A DNA stretch of 19,680 bases. It comes from Ramicandelaber brevisporus (Eukaryota > Kickxellomycota > Ramicandelaberales > Ramicandelaberaceae). This document shows, in pieces, positions 1 to 9,202 of the stretch; position 1 is the first letter of the stretch; each line of letters opens with the position of its first letter. Under the pieces are notes generated by a model. That model made no database searches. It was given only the letters and a program-made list of their open reading frames with translations, and had not been told where the DNA came from. Location of the stretch: positions 1-19,680 of the forward strand of contig MU602902.1 of NCBI GenBank assembly GCA_025201865.1, given 5' to 3'. The translations under genes and the position numbers were made by a program.

Positions 1-350
1 TTGCCTATCCTGCTCTTGCTCATAGCCTGGCCGGGTGCGTCTTGTACAGCCAGCTTGCCTGCCCACCTACTCGCTGTCCCGCTCTGTTTCCATCCAGCTC
101 TCTTTTTCGCTCTCTCTCTTTCTCTCTTTCTCTGCGAGTAGTCGCCGCTACTGTTATTCGCCTTGCCAACTCCCGAGCCCCGCTCTTCCTCCACCTCTCC
201 TTTTCAGGGCAGCAGCAGCAGTAGCAGCAGCGCATCTCGATCTCGCGAACGCACACCAGCATCGTCTCCAAGCGCCGCCGGCAGCAGACGCAAGCCCGCC
301 AAACACACACAAACACAAACACAAACGCAAACGCAAGCACTTAGCCCGAG
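1..350 (+). promoter_or_regulatory. Leader/promoter region of the Ras gene
   Basis: No convincing gene is seen here. Several frames are open, but only because the sequence is low in complexity: CT-rich at about 95-135, CAG/AGC-rich at 208-232. Positions 311-340 hold five units of an AAACAC/AAACGC hexamer running almost to the Ras ATG, probably as 5' untranslated leader. I see no clear TATA box. The purine at -3 of the ATG (gag-ATG-G) is a favourable start context. Confidence 0.5.
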
Positions 351-1646
351 ATGGCCACTCCAGCGTCGGTCGCCTCCGAGTACAAGATCTGCCTGCTGGG
401 TGCTGGCGGAGTAGGCAAGAGCGCGCTTGCTGTGCAGTACACGGCACGGTACTTCCTGGACGAGTACGACCCGACGATTGAAGACAGCTACAGCAAGCTG
501 GTCACGGTTGACGGCGAGGACGCATCGATTGAGATTGTCGACACGGCCGGCCAGGAGGAGTATCTGGCGATGCGCGACCAGTACATCCGGATGTGCGACG
601 GATTCCTGCTTGTGTTCTCAATCACGTCCCGCTCGTCGTTCGACGAGGTGCTGCAGATGATCAACTTCATCCGGCGCATCAAAGACCTCGGCACGACCGG
701 CAGCTGGCCCATCTCGGTGGTTGGCAACAAGGCCGATCTGGAGTACCTGCGGCAGATCCGGACCGCGGATGCGCAGGCCATAGCAACGAACCAAGGCGCG
801 ACGTACATCGAGACGTCTGCCAAGCTGCGCATCAACGTCAACCAGGTGTTCAACGACATGGTCCGCATGGTGCGAGCGCATCGCCGCCGCGCGGTTGCGG
901 TTCCGCCGACACCAGCCATGGGTCCGATGAGCCGGCACTACGGAAGCATGCACGCCGGCACGCTGAATGCGAGCACCGAGGCAGACGCGTCGCTTGGCGG
1001 CGGCGGGAGTGGCCCGGCAACAATGTCGAAGCAGAGCCTGTCGGCCGGCAGCGCGCCGTCCAGCATCCAGCCCAAGGTGTTTGACCGGCTGATGACAGCG
1101 TCGGGGTCCTCAGGAGCTCCCGAGAAGCGGACAAAGAAGATCTCTGTCAAGGACATCCGACGAACCGACATTGACGATGGATCGGGCCAGCTGCAGTCGC
1201 AGTCGCAGCCTCCGCAGCAGTACCGGCCCAGTTCCGACACCCACCACCTCACATCGGTGTCCTCGGCCGGCGAAAAGGCCATGCTGGCATCAAATGCAAG
1301 TGGCGCCAGCGCCAACGCCGGTGGAGGCCCGGCATCGTGGTCGCGCAGCGAAGTGCAGCAGAGCCAGGGCCAGAGCCACTATGCCTCGTTTGGATCGTCG
1401 TCCTCGCACACGTACGCCAGCCCCGAGTACAGCCCGAGCGGGCAGCCTCCGCAGAACCTGCCGCCAGCCGCACTTGCCGTCCAGAAGCTGCAGCGCCAGC
1501 AACAGCAGCAGCAGCAGCAGCTGGCAAGCAAGCACAGCGGCGCCGGAGTTCCCGGCTACATCCCCGGCAAAGACGACATGCCGCCGGCAAGAGATCTGGT
1601 TGGCGATAGCAACGGGTCTGGCGGCGGCTGCTGTACCATTCTTTAA
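351..1646 (+). CDS. Ras-family small GTPase with long C-terminal tail
   Basis: A 431-residue Ras-type GTP-binding switch, probably acting at the plasma membrane in growth or morphogenesis signalling. Visible motifs are the P-loop GAGGVGKS (17-24), effector loop YDPTIEDSY (39-47), DTAGQEEY (64-71, with the catalytic Gln at 68), NKAD (126-129) and ETSAK (154-158). The protein ends Cys-Cys-Thr-Ile-Leu. CTIL is a CaaX box whose Leu favours geranylgeranylation, and Cys427 could be palmitoylated. The effector loop and Gln68 match Ras better than Rap, which normally has Thr at that position. The tail (about 175-431) is unusually long, rich in S/G/Q, with a basic patch at 259-271 (KRTKK...KDIRR) and a short polyQ run. 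The sequence after the switch II helix reads RMCDG where Ras has RTGEG. The frame has no intron and is visibly GC-rich at third positions, unlike the genes that follow. Confidence 0.95.
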   Translation: MATPASVASEYKICLLGAGGVGKSALAVQYTARYFLDEYDPTIEDSYSKLVTVDGEDASIEIVDTAGQEEYLAMRDQYIRMCDGFLLVFSITSRSSFDEVLQMINFIRRIKDLGTTGSWPISVVGNKADLEYLRQIRTADAQAIATNQGATYIETSAKLRINVNQVFNDMVRMVRAHRRRAVAVPPTPAMGPMSRHYGSMHAGTLNASTEADASLGGGGSGPATMSKQSLSAGSAPSSIQPKVFDRLMTASGSSGAPEKRTKKISVKDIRRTDIDDGSGQLQSQSQPPQQYRPSSDTHHLTSVSSAGEKAMLASNASGASANAGGGPASWSRSEVQQSQGQSHYASFGSSSSHTYASPEYSPSGQPPQNLPPAALAVQKLQRQQQQQQQQLASKHSGAGVPGYIPGKDDMPPARDLVGDSNGSGGGCCTIL

Positions 1647-1794
1647 TCTTCGATACTTAAACTCTTAATTAGTACTCCGATTCCCCTTTGCTGTTTGATA
1701 ATGTTTTCCCCCTCGTTAAAGTTTACAAACAACTTTTAGAACGTCCACGTCCAACCAGTGGTTAAAACTTCTACTTTGTGATATAAAAAAACAT
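1647..1794. terminator. Shared 3' intergenic spacer of two convergent genes
   Basis: A 148-bp AT-rich gap separates the stop codons of the Ras gene (+) and the FHIP-like gene (-). It must hold both cleavage and polyadenylation regions, so the 3' untranslated regions may overlap. I see no exact AATAAA on the plus strand. T-rich and A-rich runs (tttcccc, ataaaaaaac) are present. Confidence 0.35.
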
Positions 1795-4700
1795 TTAAAT
1801 GGAAACAATGACAGAGTCAGTGCCGACAGTTCTTCGCGCCATTATAGTAGACATGATTTCCTTAACCATTTCTTCTAATATGACTATGTTATCCCATAGA
1901 TGCTGTGAGTTAAGGCTGGGTCCTGAAGCGGAAGGAGCTGTCTGCAAAGTACCTATTGGAGTTGTTGGTACTGCATGTGCTGCTGCTGCTGTAGTTGATG
2001 AAACTGTCGTTGTAGGTCCAGCAAAGGAGATGGCGTGAACTTGGCTAACACCAGTTGTTTTGAACGGGTCACGAGCAGCTGTCAAATCGAGATCGCTAAA
2101 TTGGGGTTTAGATGGTTGCTGAGCATCAGACGAAGTTGATGCTGAGAGAGGAGAGGGTGTGGATGGAGCGTTCATATTTGACGGAGTGGTCAGAGGAGTG
2201 ACTGAGCGAACCATGTCCATTGTCAGGTTCAGTATCGTAGATGCATGTCGTTTCAGTGTTGGTTCCTTTGGTCGAGACTGTTGACTGGCTGTTTGTAGCA
2301 CTGCCGAGAGTGCAGATGATGCTGCGGATTGAGGCTGTGGGCGTGATATAGTCTGGTCATCAGAGATTGGAGTGGATAGAGGGAGTCTGTCTATCATTGA
2401 CATGCGCTTCGCTAGTTTCTGTTGTTGTTGCTTCTGTTGCTGCTGTTGCTGTTCACCTTCTGCCGCGATTAATGTCTTCTGGAGACGATGTGATGCCGTG
2501 TCAGTCATTAAGTGAGAGGCTGATTCTGAAGGAAGAGAAATGTTGAGACCAAGATTGGCTGTAGGGGGCATTGAAGAGGCTGACTGTAGAATGGCATTGT
2601 TGATTGAGGCTGCAGTTTCCGCAGCAGCTGACTCGGCCATATGCAGGGCCTCAGGGGTTGGCTCGGCAACATCGCCGTGAATGAGCCATCTGCGAGCCTT
2701 GACTCGACGCTCTGCAAACTGCGGGATATCATGGCGCCATCTGGATATCTGACGAGCCAGGTTGAGAAGGGTCGCATAGACGACAGGGTGTGGTCGACGC
2801 GACACTGTGGTTGGCTGAGATGGTGCATATTCTCTTGGGAGTAAAGTGACTGATGAGCCAGTGGAACATGTGATGGAATGTATGGAGTCTGATGAGCCTA
2901 CCCTCTTCATCTCAGGCAACATTGATTCAGTCCGAGCAGAGTCAAGTGGGCGATCAGACAGTGCATCCAGTAGAGGCTTGTAGAAGGCTGCAGCATCAAA
3001 CTCGTTAAAGTAAGAGTCGGCTGAAGAATCAAGTGCGATGGACAAGTCTCGCAGAATTGCTGACGCTGAATTCATGCCATCTTGCGGTCGCTGTGCCTGC
3101 CGAATGATATTCGCAGCAGCATCAACTTCGCCGTTAACCTCGTCATCATCATCACCATCATCAACGCCAAACAGATTGAGAGATGAAGAGAACGGCGGAG
3201 GCAGTGCATCTACAGCAGTGAACACATGAGCAGGCCAGCTTCGCCATTCGTCGGCCATACGAGTGTATTTTGATACCAAGTTTGTAAACTGCTCCATCAC
3301 GCTGTCACCCTCATGCACAAGCCGATTAGCGCGGTGAAGCCGCCTTGCAGAATCAACTTGAATGTCGTTCATTTCACTTGATGAGATATCTGGATCAGAG
3401 AAGGGAGAGAGTGAATCTGATACAAGCCACCCGTCCAATTTGCGGTGGGGGCAGAGAGATAAACTATGAATAACACCAGTAAGCGCCAAATTCACATCTC
3501 GGTCGTTGGAAAAGAACAATCCAAGGACATGCAATAGGGACCTTAGCAGAGGATCACTTGGAGAGATTGTATACGCAAATGGCCGAGTTCCAGAATGGCG
3601 CAAATAATGAGTGTGCGACGACACCATGTCTTCCACATCATCTGCGACAGTTCCAATCTCAATATCAAAATGGCAAGCATCCTGTGAGCAGCCAATACTA
3701 GCGAGGATATCATGTTCATCCAAAGTGTGATTGATTGACGGTGCTGGTGGAACGGTGCGGCCAACAGACTGAGAGCGCAACCGATGGCGTTCAATCGCGC
3801 GCTGCAAGATGCTAGCATGATACTGTTCATGAGACGACAGCTCCTCGTTAATATCACACAAATATGTGGCAAAATCACTAGCGTCTCGGTCGATTGTAGC
3901 TGCCAGTGACAAGAGAGTAGCGGGAGTATGAATGGAAGATTGGATGACACTGTTCTGGCGCTGAAGCTGCCTTGGAAGCGGAGGAGCTGGCGCATCTGAC
4001 GCCGATGCTGAGGCAGACATTGATGGAGGATAGGGTAGAATCATCATTGAGACTGGTCTTCGTTTCTGCGATCGTTTTTTCGAGTGACCTGGTGTGTCAT
4101 CGACATCAGCAGAGAGTGCATGATGGGACATGCTGAGTGCAATCTGAGCAAGAGACGGTCTACGTGAAATTTCATCCGATGCTGCAGTAGTACTCTCTTG
4201 GCTTGCACTTCGTTTATGTCTAACAACAGGAACTGATTGAGATGCCAATGGCTGATGCTGTAGTTCGGCTAGTAGTCCAGTATAGAGCTCCAGCTCATGA
4301 TGGTGAGTGTCAATGGTGGCCAACGAAGGGACAACTCCCGAAGATAGCGACATGGCTGTGGATGAAGCCGGTGTAGATATTGATGTTGAGACAGGCGCGA
4401 GTGGTTTATTTACTCGCTGATGGCCATGATGCTGGCGAGTGGTGTTGTGTAATTCAGGACGTACAGGCTCCACTTCCATTAAAGACGGTATAAATCTACA
4501 GTGGATATCCAGGATAGACTTAAACAGATTAAGAGTCATAATAACAGTTTGAGGATGGTTTGATCTCAGATGAGTGCATAGCATGTCACGTAATGTAAAC
4601 GGAATAAATGGTCGACTGTTGTTACTATTATTATTATCGTTGCTGTTACTAGTATTATTGGTAGTGGCAGTGGTGGTGGTGGTGTTATTATAGCTAGGAG

Positions 4701-5489
4701 TGTGTGTGTTTGTATGGATTATACTATTTCTCGAGCGAGATTGCAAACCAACTCCACCATCAAGAGCAGTGCCACGGCCATCTTCACCAATTAAAAATCC
4801 CAAAAATGAATCAATCATTTCACGTCGCCTTAATTTAAGAATAATAAATTGCAAATAATACAAAACTGCTACAGCGGAATTGTCGTAATCAGTAGATTCC
4901 ACCAATGTTGGATATAGTACACTTTCCACAAAATTAGTCTGAAGTGTGCTTAATATGTCACTAACTACATTGTATCCATAGCTAGAAGTGTATGTTGCGG
5001 CTCCAGTGGCAGTTGAGGATGAAAATGTAGATGAGGCATATCCAGGTGACTTGGGCTGCACGTGGGGCTGAGATGAATTTGATATTGGGCACCTGTCCAA
5101 AATATCTTCGTAAAACCCAAGAAAAGTCAAAAATCGATCCAGCCGCTGCTGGAAATCAACATCTGCCACACCAACTACAATGTCACCATGTGGAAGTGGA
5201 GGGCTAGATGAATTAATTGGCGTAAGAGACACTCTTCTGGGCAGTTGAGAATAGAGTGCACCTAAGTTTGTAGCCAATGCGCCACTCAACCGGCTACGCT
5301 CAGCAACATACTCAGCCAATGAAGAATCAGAGTTACAAAGTTCAATCAGAAACAATAGAGCTGTTCTGGCATTATCACCGGCATCACCATCTAAATGAAT
5401 TAATTGGAGCAGCTGTGAAAATAAGTGAAACTCAAAAGTAGATTCTCCATTGTCTACACTGCCACTACTATTACTATTACTATTAATGC

Positions 5490-5526
<37 letters not shown>

Positions 5527-6780
5527 GCTGCCACCACTACTGTTATTTGATACTATGGATTCAGATATTGCTGTTCGCGACTGATGCCTATTGTGACGCC
5601 GCTTTCTATTGGAAGATGCTTGCTGACTATGTTCACTGTGCTGACTACGATTACTACGCTGCACTTTCCCTCCAGAATCTGCCAAATTATTGCTATTGCT
5701 ATTGCTATTGCTATTGCTATTAGAAGTAAACCAGCGCTTGTCGTGAAAGAATATAGGTAATAACTCTGGGAAACCATGAATTTTAGAACATACAATGTAC
5801 ATTAATTCAATCAAATCATCTATGTTTTGCTCTCGGACTTTGGCTGAATGATTGCTCATCTGGCGGGATGTGCTGTGCAAGAAGGCTGGATGCGATGATT
5901 GATGAGATATTGACGACGATGATGGTGGCGTTGTTGATGATGAAGGTGATGCTGTTGAAGGTATTGGGGATGAATATGCAGAGCCAGTAGTAGTGGTCAA
6001 CTGGATACTCTCTATGGCCGAGGCGCCACTTCTAATCAAATCAAGAATTGGTCTGTGAACAGCTGCATGCACGACAAATCTATCATCCAATAAATTAACC
6101 AGTTGAGTTATCGCCCGAATTACATGTTTCCTAAATCCATATGGAACATCGTACTTTGATAGCCTCACCAACTCTCCAAGCACATTATTACGCAGCAAAT
6201 ATTCCATACATGGCGATGCTGTTGGCCCAATGCCCGCGACATGACTGTCAACTGGCGAGGTTGCTGTGCCCACTGCCGCTACATGCTGTGTTGTTACTGT
6301 GGCTGTTGCTGCTGCAGAAGATGTGGTCGGTTGCTGCGGGGATCTAGACTGTGCAGTATGGGATGGCGGCACTGCGGGATCGAAGAGCGACTGGGCTGAT
6401 GCATCTATATTGTAATGGGTGGCAACTGGATCCGCTGTATGAGTGTCGTTAACTTCCTCAGCAACTAACAAATCAACCATGGTTTGCAATTGACGTGGAA
6501 TCTGGGTATCCTCCATTGAGCATTCCTGCTGATGGTCCTTAAGGAAATACGTTGTGCTGCAATATGTCCACGCTCGTTCAAAGCGTGATATTCGCTCATG
6601 GGGTGCTAGACTCAGCGGAGAGCGTGCCCCATCTCGGCCTCTTCTGCTAGTCGTCGAGGCTGGCACAGTGCCAGAGGCGCTCGTTGTAGCTGATGCTGAG
6701 CCGGACGCTGCAGATGACCGCTTTGAGGCAGTGCCTGACTGCGTTTGAGCAAGTATTCGTTGCGCAAACTTGGCAAACAT
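1795..6780 (-). CDS. FHIP / RAI16-like protein (FHF complex subunit), very long
   Basis: The family is the FHIP subunit of the FTS-Hook-FHIP complex, which links early endosomes to dynein; FhipA is the Aspergillus example. The frame is open upstream to 6819, but the codon there is TTG. The first ATG is at 6780, giving 1661 residues (start MFAKFAQRIL). Blocks typical of the family occur in order: an N-terminal helix with FERAWTY and IPRQLQTMVDLL (about 66-115); CMEYLLRNNVLGELVRL...DVPYGFRKHV (about 192-250); MYIVCSKI (about 327); HLFSQLLQLI...LFLIELC (about 450-482); ILSTL...LYPTLVES (about 604-664); PFTLRDMLCTHL (about 724-768); and a late block NDRDVNLALTGVIHSL (about 1085-1110). Between and after them lie long S/T/N/Q/H-rich inserts, including a 12-Asn run, SN dipeptides and polyQ. 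No intron is seen. The protein is longer than animal FHIPs because of the inserts. The family call is firm, the complex membership is inferred. Confidence 0.88.
5491..5526 (-). repeat. (GTT)12 trinucleotide repeat coding for poly-Asn
   Basis: Twelve perfect GTT units on the plus strand, read as AAC on the coding strand. They give an uninterrupted 12-Asn run in an insert of the FHIP-like protein. All twelve codons are identical, which points to recent slippage expansion rather than selection on the amino acid alone. Confidence 0.9.
5688..5717 (-). repeat. (TATTGC)5 hexanucleotide repeat coding for Ser-Asn dipeptides
   Basis: Five perfect TATTGC units inside the FHIP-like gene encode alternating Ser-Asn. 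The 6-bp unit keeps the reading frame, so length changes would be tolerated. Confidence 0.9.
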
Positions 6781-7034
6781 ATCGAGCTCGAGGGATGCAC
6801 TGCTGCTGCTACGTTGCAAACGTGGAAATGAGGGTTCTTCTTCTCGTTCTTCTTCTTGTTCTTCTTGGTTTTTTTTTTCTTTCTTCAGTTGCTGGGAGGA
6901 ACGTGTGGGACACTACTGACGGAAATCCTCTCCACCCGCACAGAGACAAGCAGACAGACAGAGTGGCTTGGGCTTGCTGCTCGCTCGAGCGCTTCTCAAT
7001 TCTTTACTTTGCCCCTTTTCTTCCGTTCCATGAC
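6781..7034. promoter_or_regulatory. Divergent promoter between the FHIP-like and LYR genes
   Basis: A 254-bp gap separates the two divergent start codons and must hold both promoters and leaders. It contains a CTT/GTT-rich tract (about 6836-6890) ending tttctttcttcag, which could also be a 3' splice site in a leader intron of the plus-strand gene. Two ATGs (6795 and 6828) lie in frame with the LYR gene, and a very short upstream ORF (7030-7038) overlaps its chosen start. No clear TATA box is seen. Confidence 0.5.
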
Positions 7035-8225
7035 ATGACCGCTTTTGATCTTGCTCGGCGAGGACGGCCTGCCGTGCTTCAGCTTTACCGTGCGCTGCTC
7101 AGAGAATCACGCAGACTGCCAGATGGTGTTCAACGAGACTTTAGCCAGCGCTGGATCCGCGGCTGTTTTCGTACCAAACAGACTCTGCGAAGCCAGCACG
7201 GCATCCAGTCTTCAGTAGACGATGGCCAGCATGCACTGCGGCTGCTGCAAAGGGTAAACAGCGGCGATGCGGAGAGCACTAGCTATCTCGACGGCTTGGC
7301 AAATGGACGAGATGGCCGGCTCTATGTTGTTTTGCAGTATCTGCGTCGACATCTTGACGATTATCGGCGCGTCAGGGCACGATTAATGCCTGACAGCAAC
7401 AGCTCCAAGTACACAAGAGCAGCCGGGGAGCCGCGTCTTTGGCGGCTGGCGCGCCTAGCTGAGCTTCAAAGCACCCTATTGGTTTCTATCAGGGACATCC
7501 GGCCGAGGAATTGGCGCAAACGATTGCCGCATCCTGCATATCACATCCCGCTGGATATGCGAACGTGTCCAGATGTTGCTGAAAAGATTAGATCAGTTGA
7601 AAGGGATTACATGGCGCTATATCCTCGGCTTGTGCCATTGGATCCACAGAAACTACTAAAGTACCATATATGGGTTAACCGGAACGGAAGACGGAGTCGC
7701 AGAAGAACACAGCGAGTGCATCACATTCGCAGAAGAGAGCGAGTTCGAGGAATCCATGCCATTCGAGTGTCAATGGAGCAGCGCAGACGACGCCATCGGC
7801 AGATCAATGAACGGAATGTCAAGCCACGGCGGGCGTACTTGGTGCAGTCCAATTTCGGCATTCAGTTCTACCGCATTCGTGGGATGAAGCAGCCGCCGTG
7901 GCTCGGTCCTCTGGTTGCTCGGCTGGTAATCTGCAATCAACGGCGACGAGACCAGCTGGCGAAGGTGCAGCAGTATAGATACGAAATGGAGACTGAGGCT
8001 GTGTTTGAAGAGATGGTTCGAATGGAGTCTGGATGCACTGCTAGACATGACGATGAAGACGGTGCACATCAGTACCTGCCATATTTGGACAATGCCATTT
8101 CAAGACTGAAGGAGAGCATCCAGCGGACAAAGAGCATCCAATTCAGGCCGAAAGCAGCTGTAAGTGGCCCACACTTCAACCTTGACCAGCCTGCACTGTC
8201 TCACCATCAGACAAACAAACAGTAG
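7035..8225 (+). CDS. LYR-motif (Complex1_LYR) protein, Cup1-like
   Basis: A 396-residue protein whose N terminus carries the LYR motif, VLQLYRALLRES with L-Y-R at 17-19, followed by RDFSQRWIRGCFRTKQ. This is the helix pattern of the LYR family, whose members assemble or mature mitochondrial complexes, often through the acyl carrier protein. The long basic region after it (arginine-rich around 240-280) and the total length resemble fungal Cup1-like LYR proteins rather than the short LYRM subunits. I chose ATG 7035 because it sits directly before the LYR helix. In-frame ATGs at 6795 and 6828 would add up to 80 residues, including a hydrophobic run coded by low-complexity pyrimidine sequence, but would put transcription start almost on the neighbour's start codon. 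No intron is seen. The substrate is unknown. Confidence 0.75.
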   Translation: MTAFDLARRGRPAVLQLYRALLRESRRLPDGVQRDFSQRWIRGCFRTKQTLRSQHGIQSSVDDGQHALRLLQRVNSGDAESTSYLDGLANGRDGRLYVVLQYLRRHLDDYRRVRARLMPDSNSSKYTRAAGEPRLWRLARLAELQSTLLVSIRDIRPRNWRKRLPHPAYHIPLDMRTCPDVAEKIRSVERDYMALYPRLVPLDPQKLLKYHIWVNRNGRRSRRRTQRVHHIRRRERVRGIHAIRVSMEQRRRRHRQINERNVKPRRAYLVQSNFGIQFYRIRGMKQPPWLGPLVARLVICNQRRRDQLAKVQQYRYEMETEAVFEEMVRMESGCTARHDDEDGAHQYLPYLDNAISRLKESIQRTKSIQFRPKAAVSGPHFNLDQPALSHHQTNKQ

Positions 8226-9202
8226 TCCTGTTCTTTCTTTTGTTTGTTCTTTTGTTTGTTCTTTTTCTTTTTGAACATTCATTCGTGTACACACACCTCC
8301 TTGCGAATCTTCGACCCGATACAAGTGGGAAGGAAGACGTCCCTTTCTCGGGTTGTTTTTTTTTGGTTTGTTTTTGGTTTGTTTGGTTTGTTTGTGCTCA
8401 TCTTGACTACTTTTTTCTGTTTGTGTCGTGCCGCACTGCGTTATATTGTGTTTGCAAAGTATACTGTTTGTGTGTTTTTGTTTGTGCTTTTGTTTGTGTT
8501 TGTGTGTCTCGGTCTCTCTTTGTTTTGCTCTTTACTTCTCTGTTGCCTCTTCTTTTTCTCTTTAGGTTGCGCAGAACCCAGCCCAAGCTGTTTTTATTCG
8601 TTCCTGCTTCACTATTGGTAGGCGAAGCGCGTGACAGTGAGCATCTGGCTCTCTCCGCCTCTGTTGCTGCCACAAGAGATTGACACCGCCGCTTGTTCTT
8701 CTTCTGCTTCCTTTTCAGCTTGTTCTTCTTGCGGTTCTCCAGCTCTTGTGTCGTCTTTGTCGTTGCTGCTAGCCATCTACTTTTTGTGCACTCACTTGAA
8801 CAGACGCTCACCTACACACACATACGCTTGCTCACTCACTCACCTACTCGCTCACTCACACACACATACTCCTACGCACACACACAAATACACACACACA
8901 TACTCCAGCTCTAGCTCTAGCTCTAGCTCTCTTTTTCTCTCTCGCTTTCTTCTCTCTTCCTCAGCGTACGCACCTTATTCTTTCTCTTCTAGCAGTCGTG
9001 CACTGTTTCTCTACCATTGCTATTGTATTGTATTCCGACAGAACAAGTATCACCAGCTGGTCATCTCGTACTCATCCTCAGCTTGTGACTAATTCACTTT
9101 CACTTTCTCTTTCTCTTTCTCCCACTTTCTCAGCTGATTACATTTTGTTTGTGTTACCTATTTATATTACATATTATAGTTATACTATTATTAATATAGT
9201 AG
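8226..9202. other. 977-bp simple-sequence intergenic region / leader
   Basis: No credible gene is seen. The plus strand is strongly pyrimidine-biased: TTTGT runs at 8235-8550, CTT/TTC runs near 8690-8760, CA-rich ACTCAC/ACACAC at 8810-8900, four AGCTCT units at 8907-8930 and TTTCTC near 9105-9125. The open frames here are L/F/S/C/V- or K/R/T-rich products of the repeats. The part next to 9203 is AT-rich (tttatattacatattatag) and probably holds the core promoter of the next gene. Confidence 0.6.
8907..8930. repeat. (AGCTCT)4 hexanucleotide repeat
   Basis: Four perfect AGCTCT units directly follow a CA-rich microsatellite in the leader region of the gene at 9203. Confidence 0.9.

Noticed and set aside
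35-481. Open frames overlapping the Ras leader and the Ras start.
   Set aside because: They are low-complexity products of the CT-, CAG- and ACAA-rich leader and run out of frame into a certain Ras gene.
6693-7034. N-terminal extension of the LYR protein with a signal-peptide-like hydrophobic run.
   Set aside because: The hydrophobic residues come from a CTT/GTT microsatellite, and transcription would have to start within about 15 bp of the divergent neighbour's start codon. It is noted as a finding but not used in the gene model.
8240-8811. Several open frames of 125-150 codons on both strands.
   Set aside because: They are translations of TTTGT and CTT simple sequence (F/L/V/C on one strand, K/R/T/Q on the other), with no domain-like composition.
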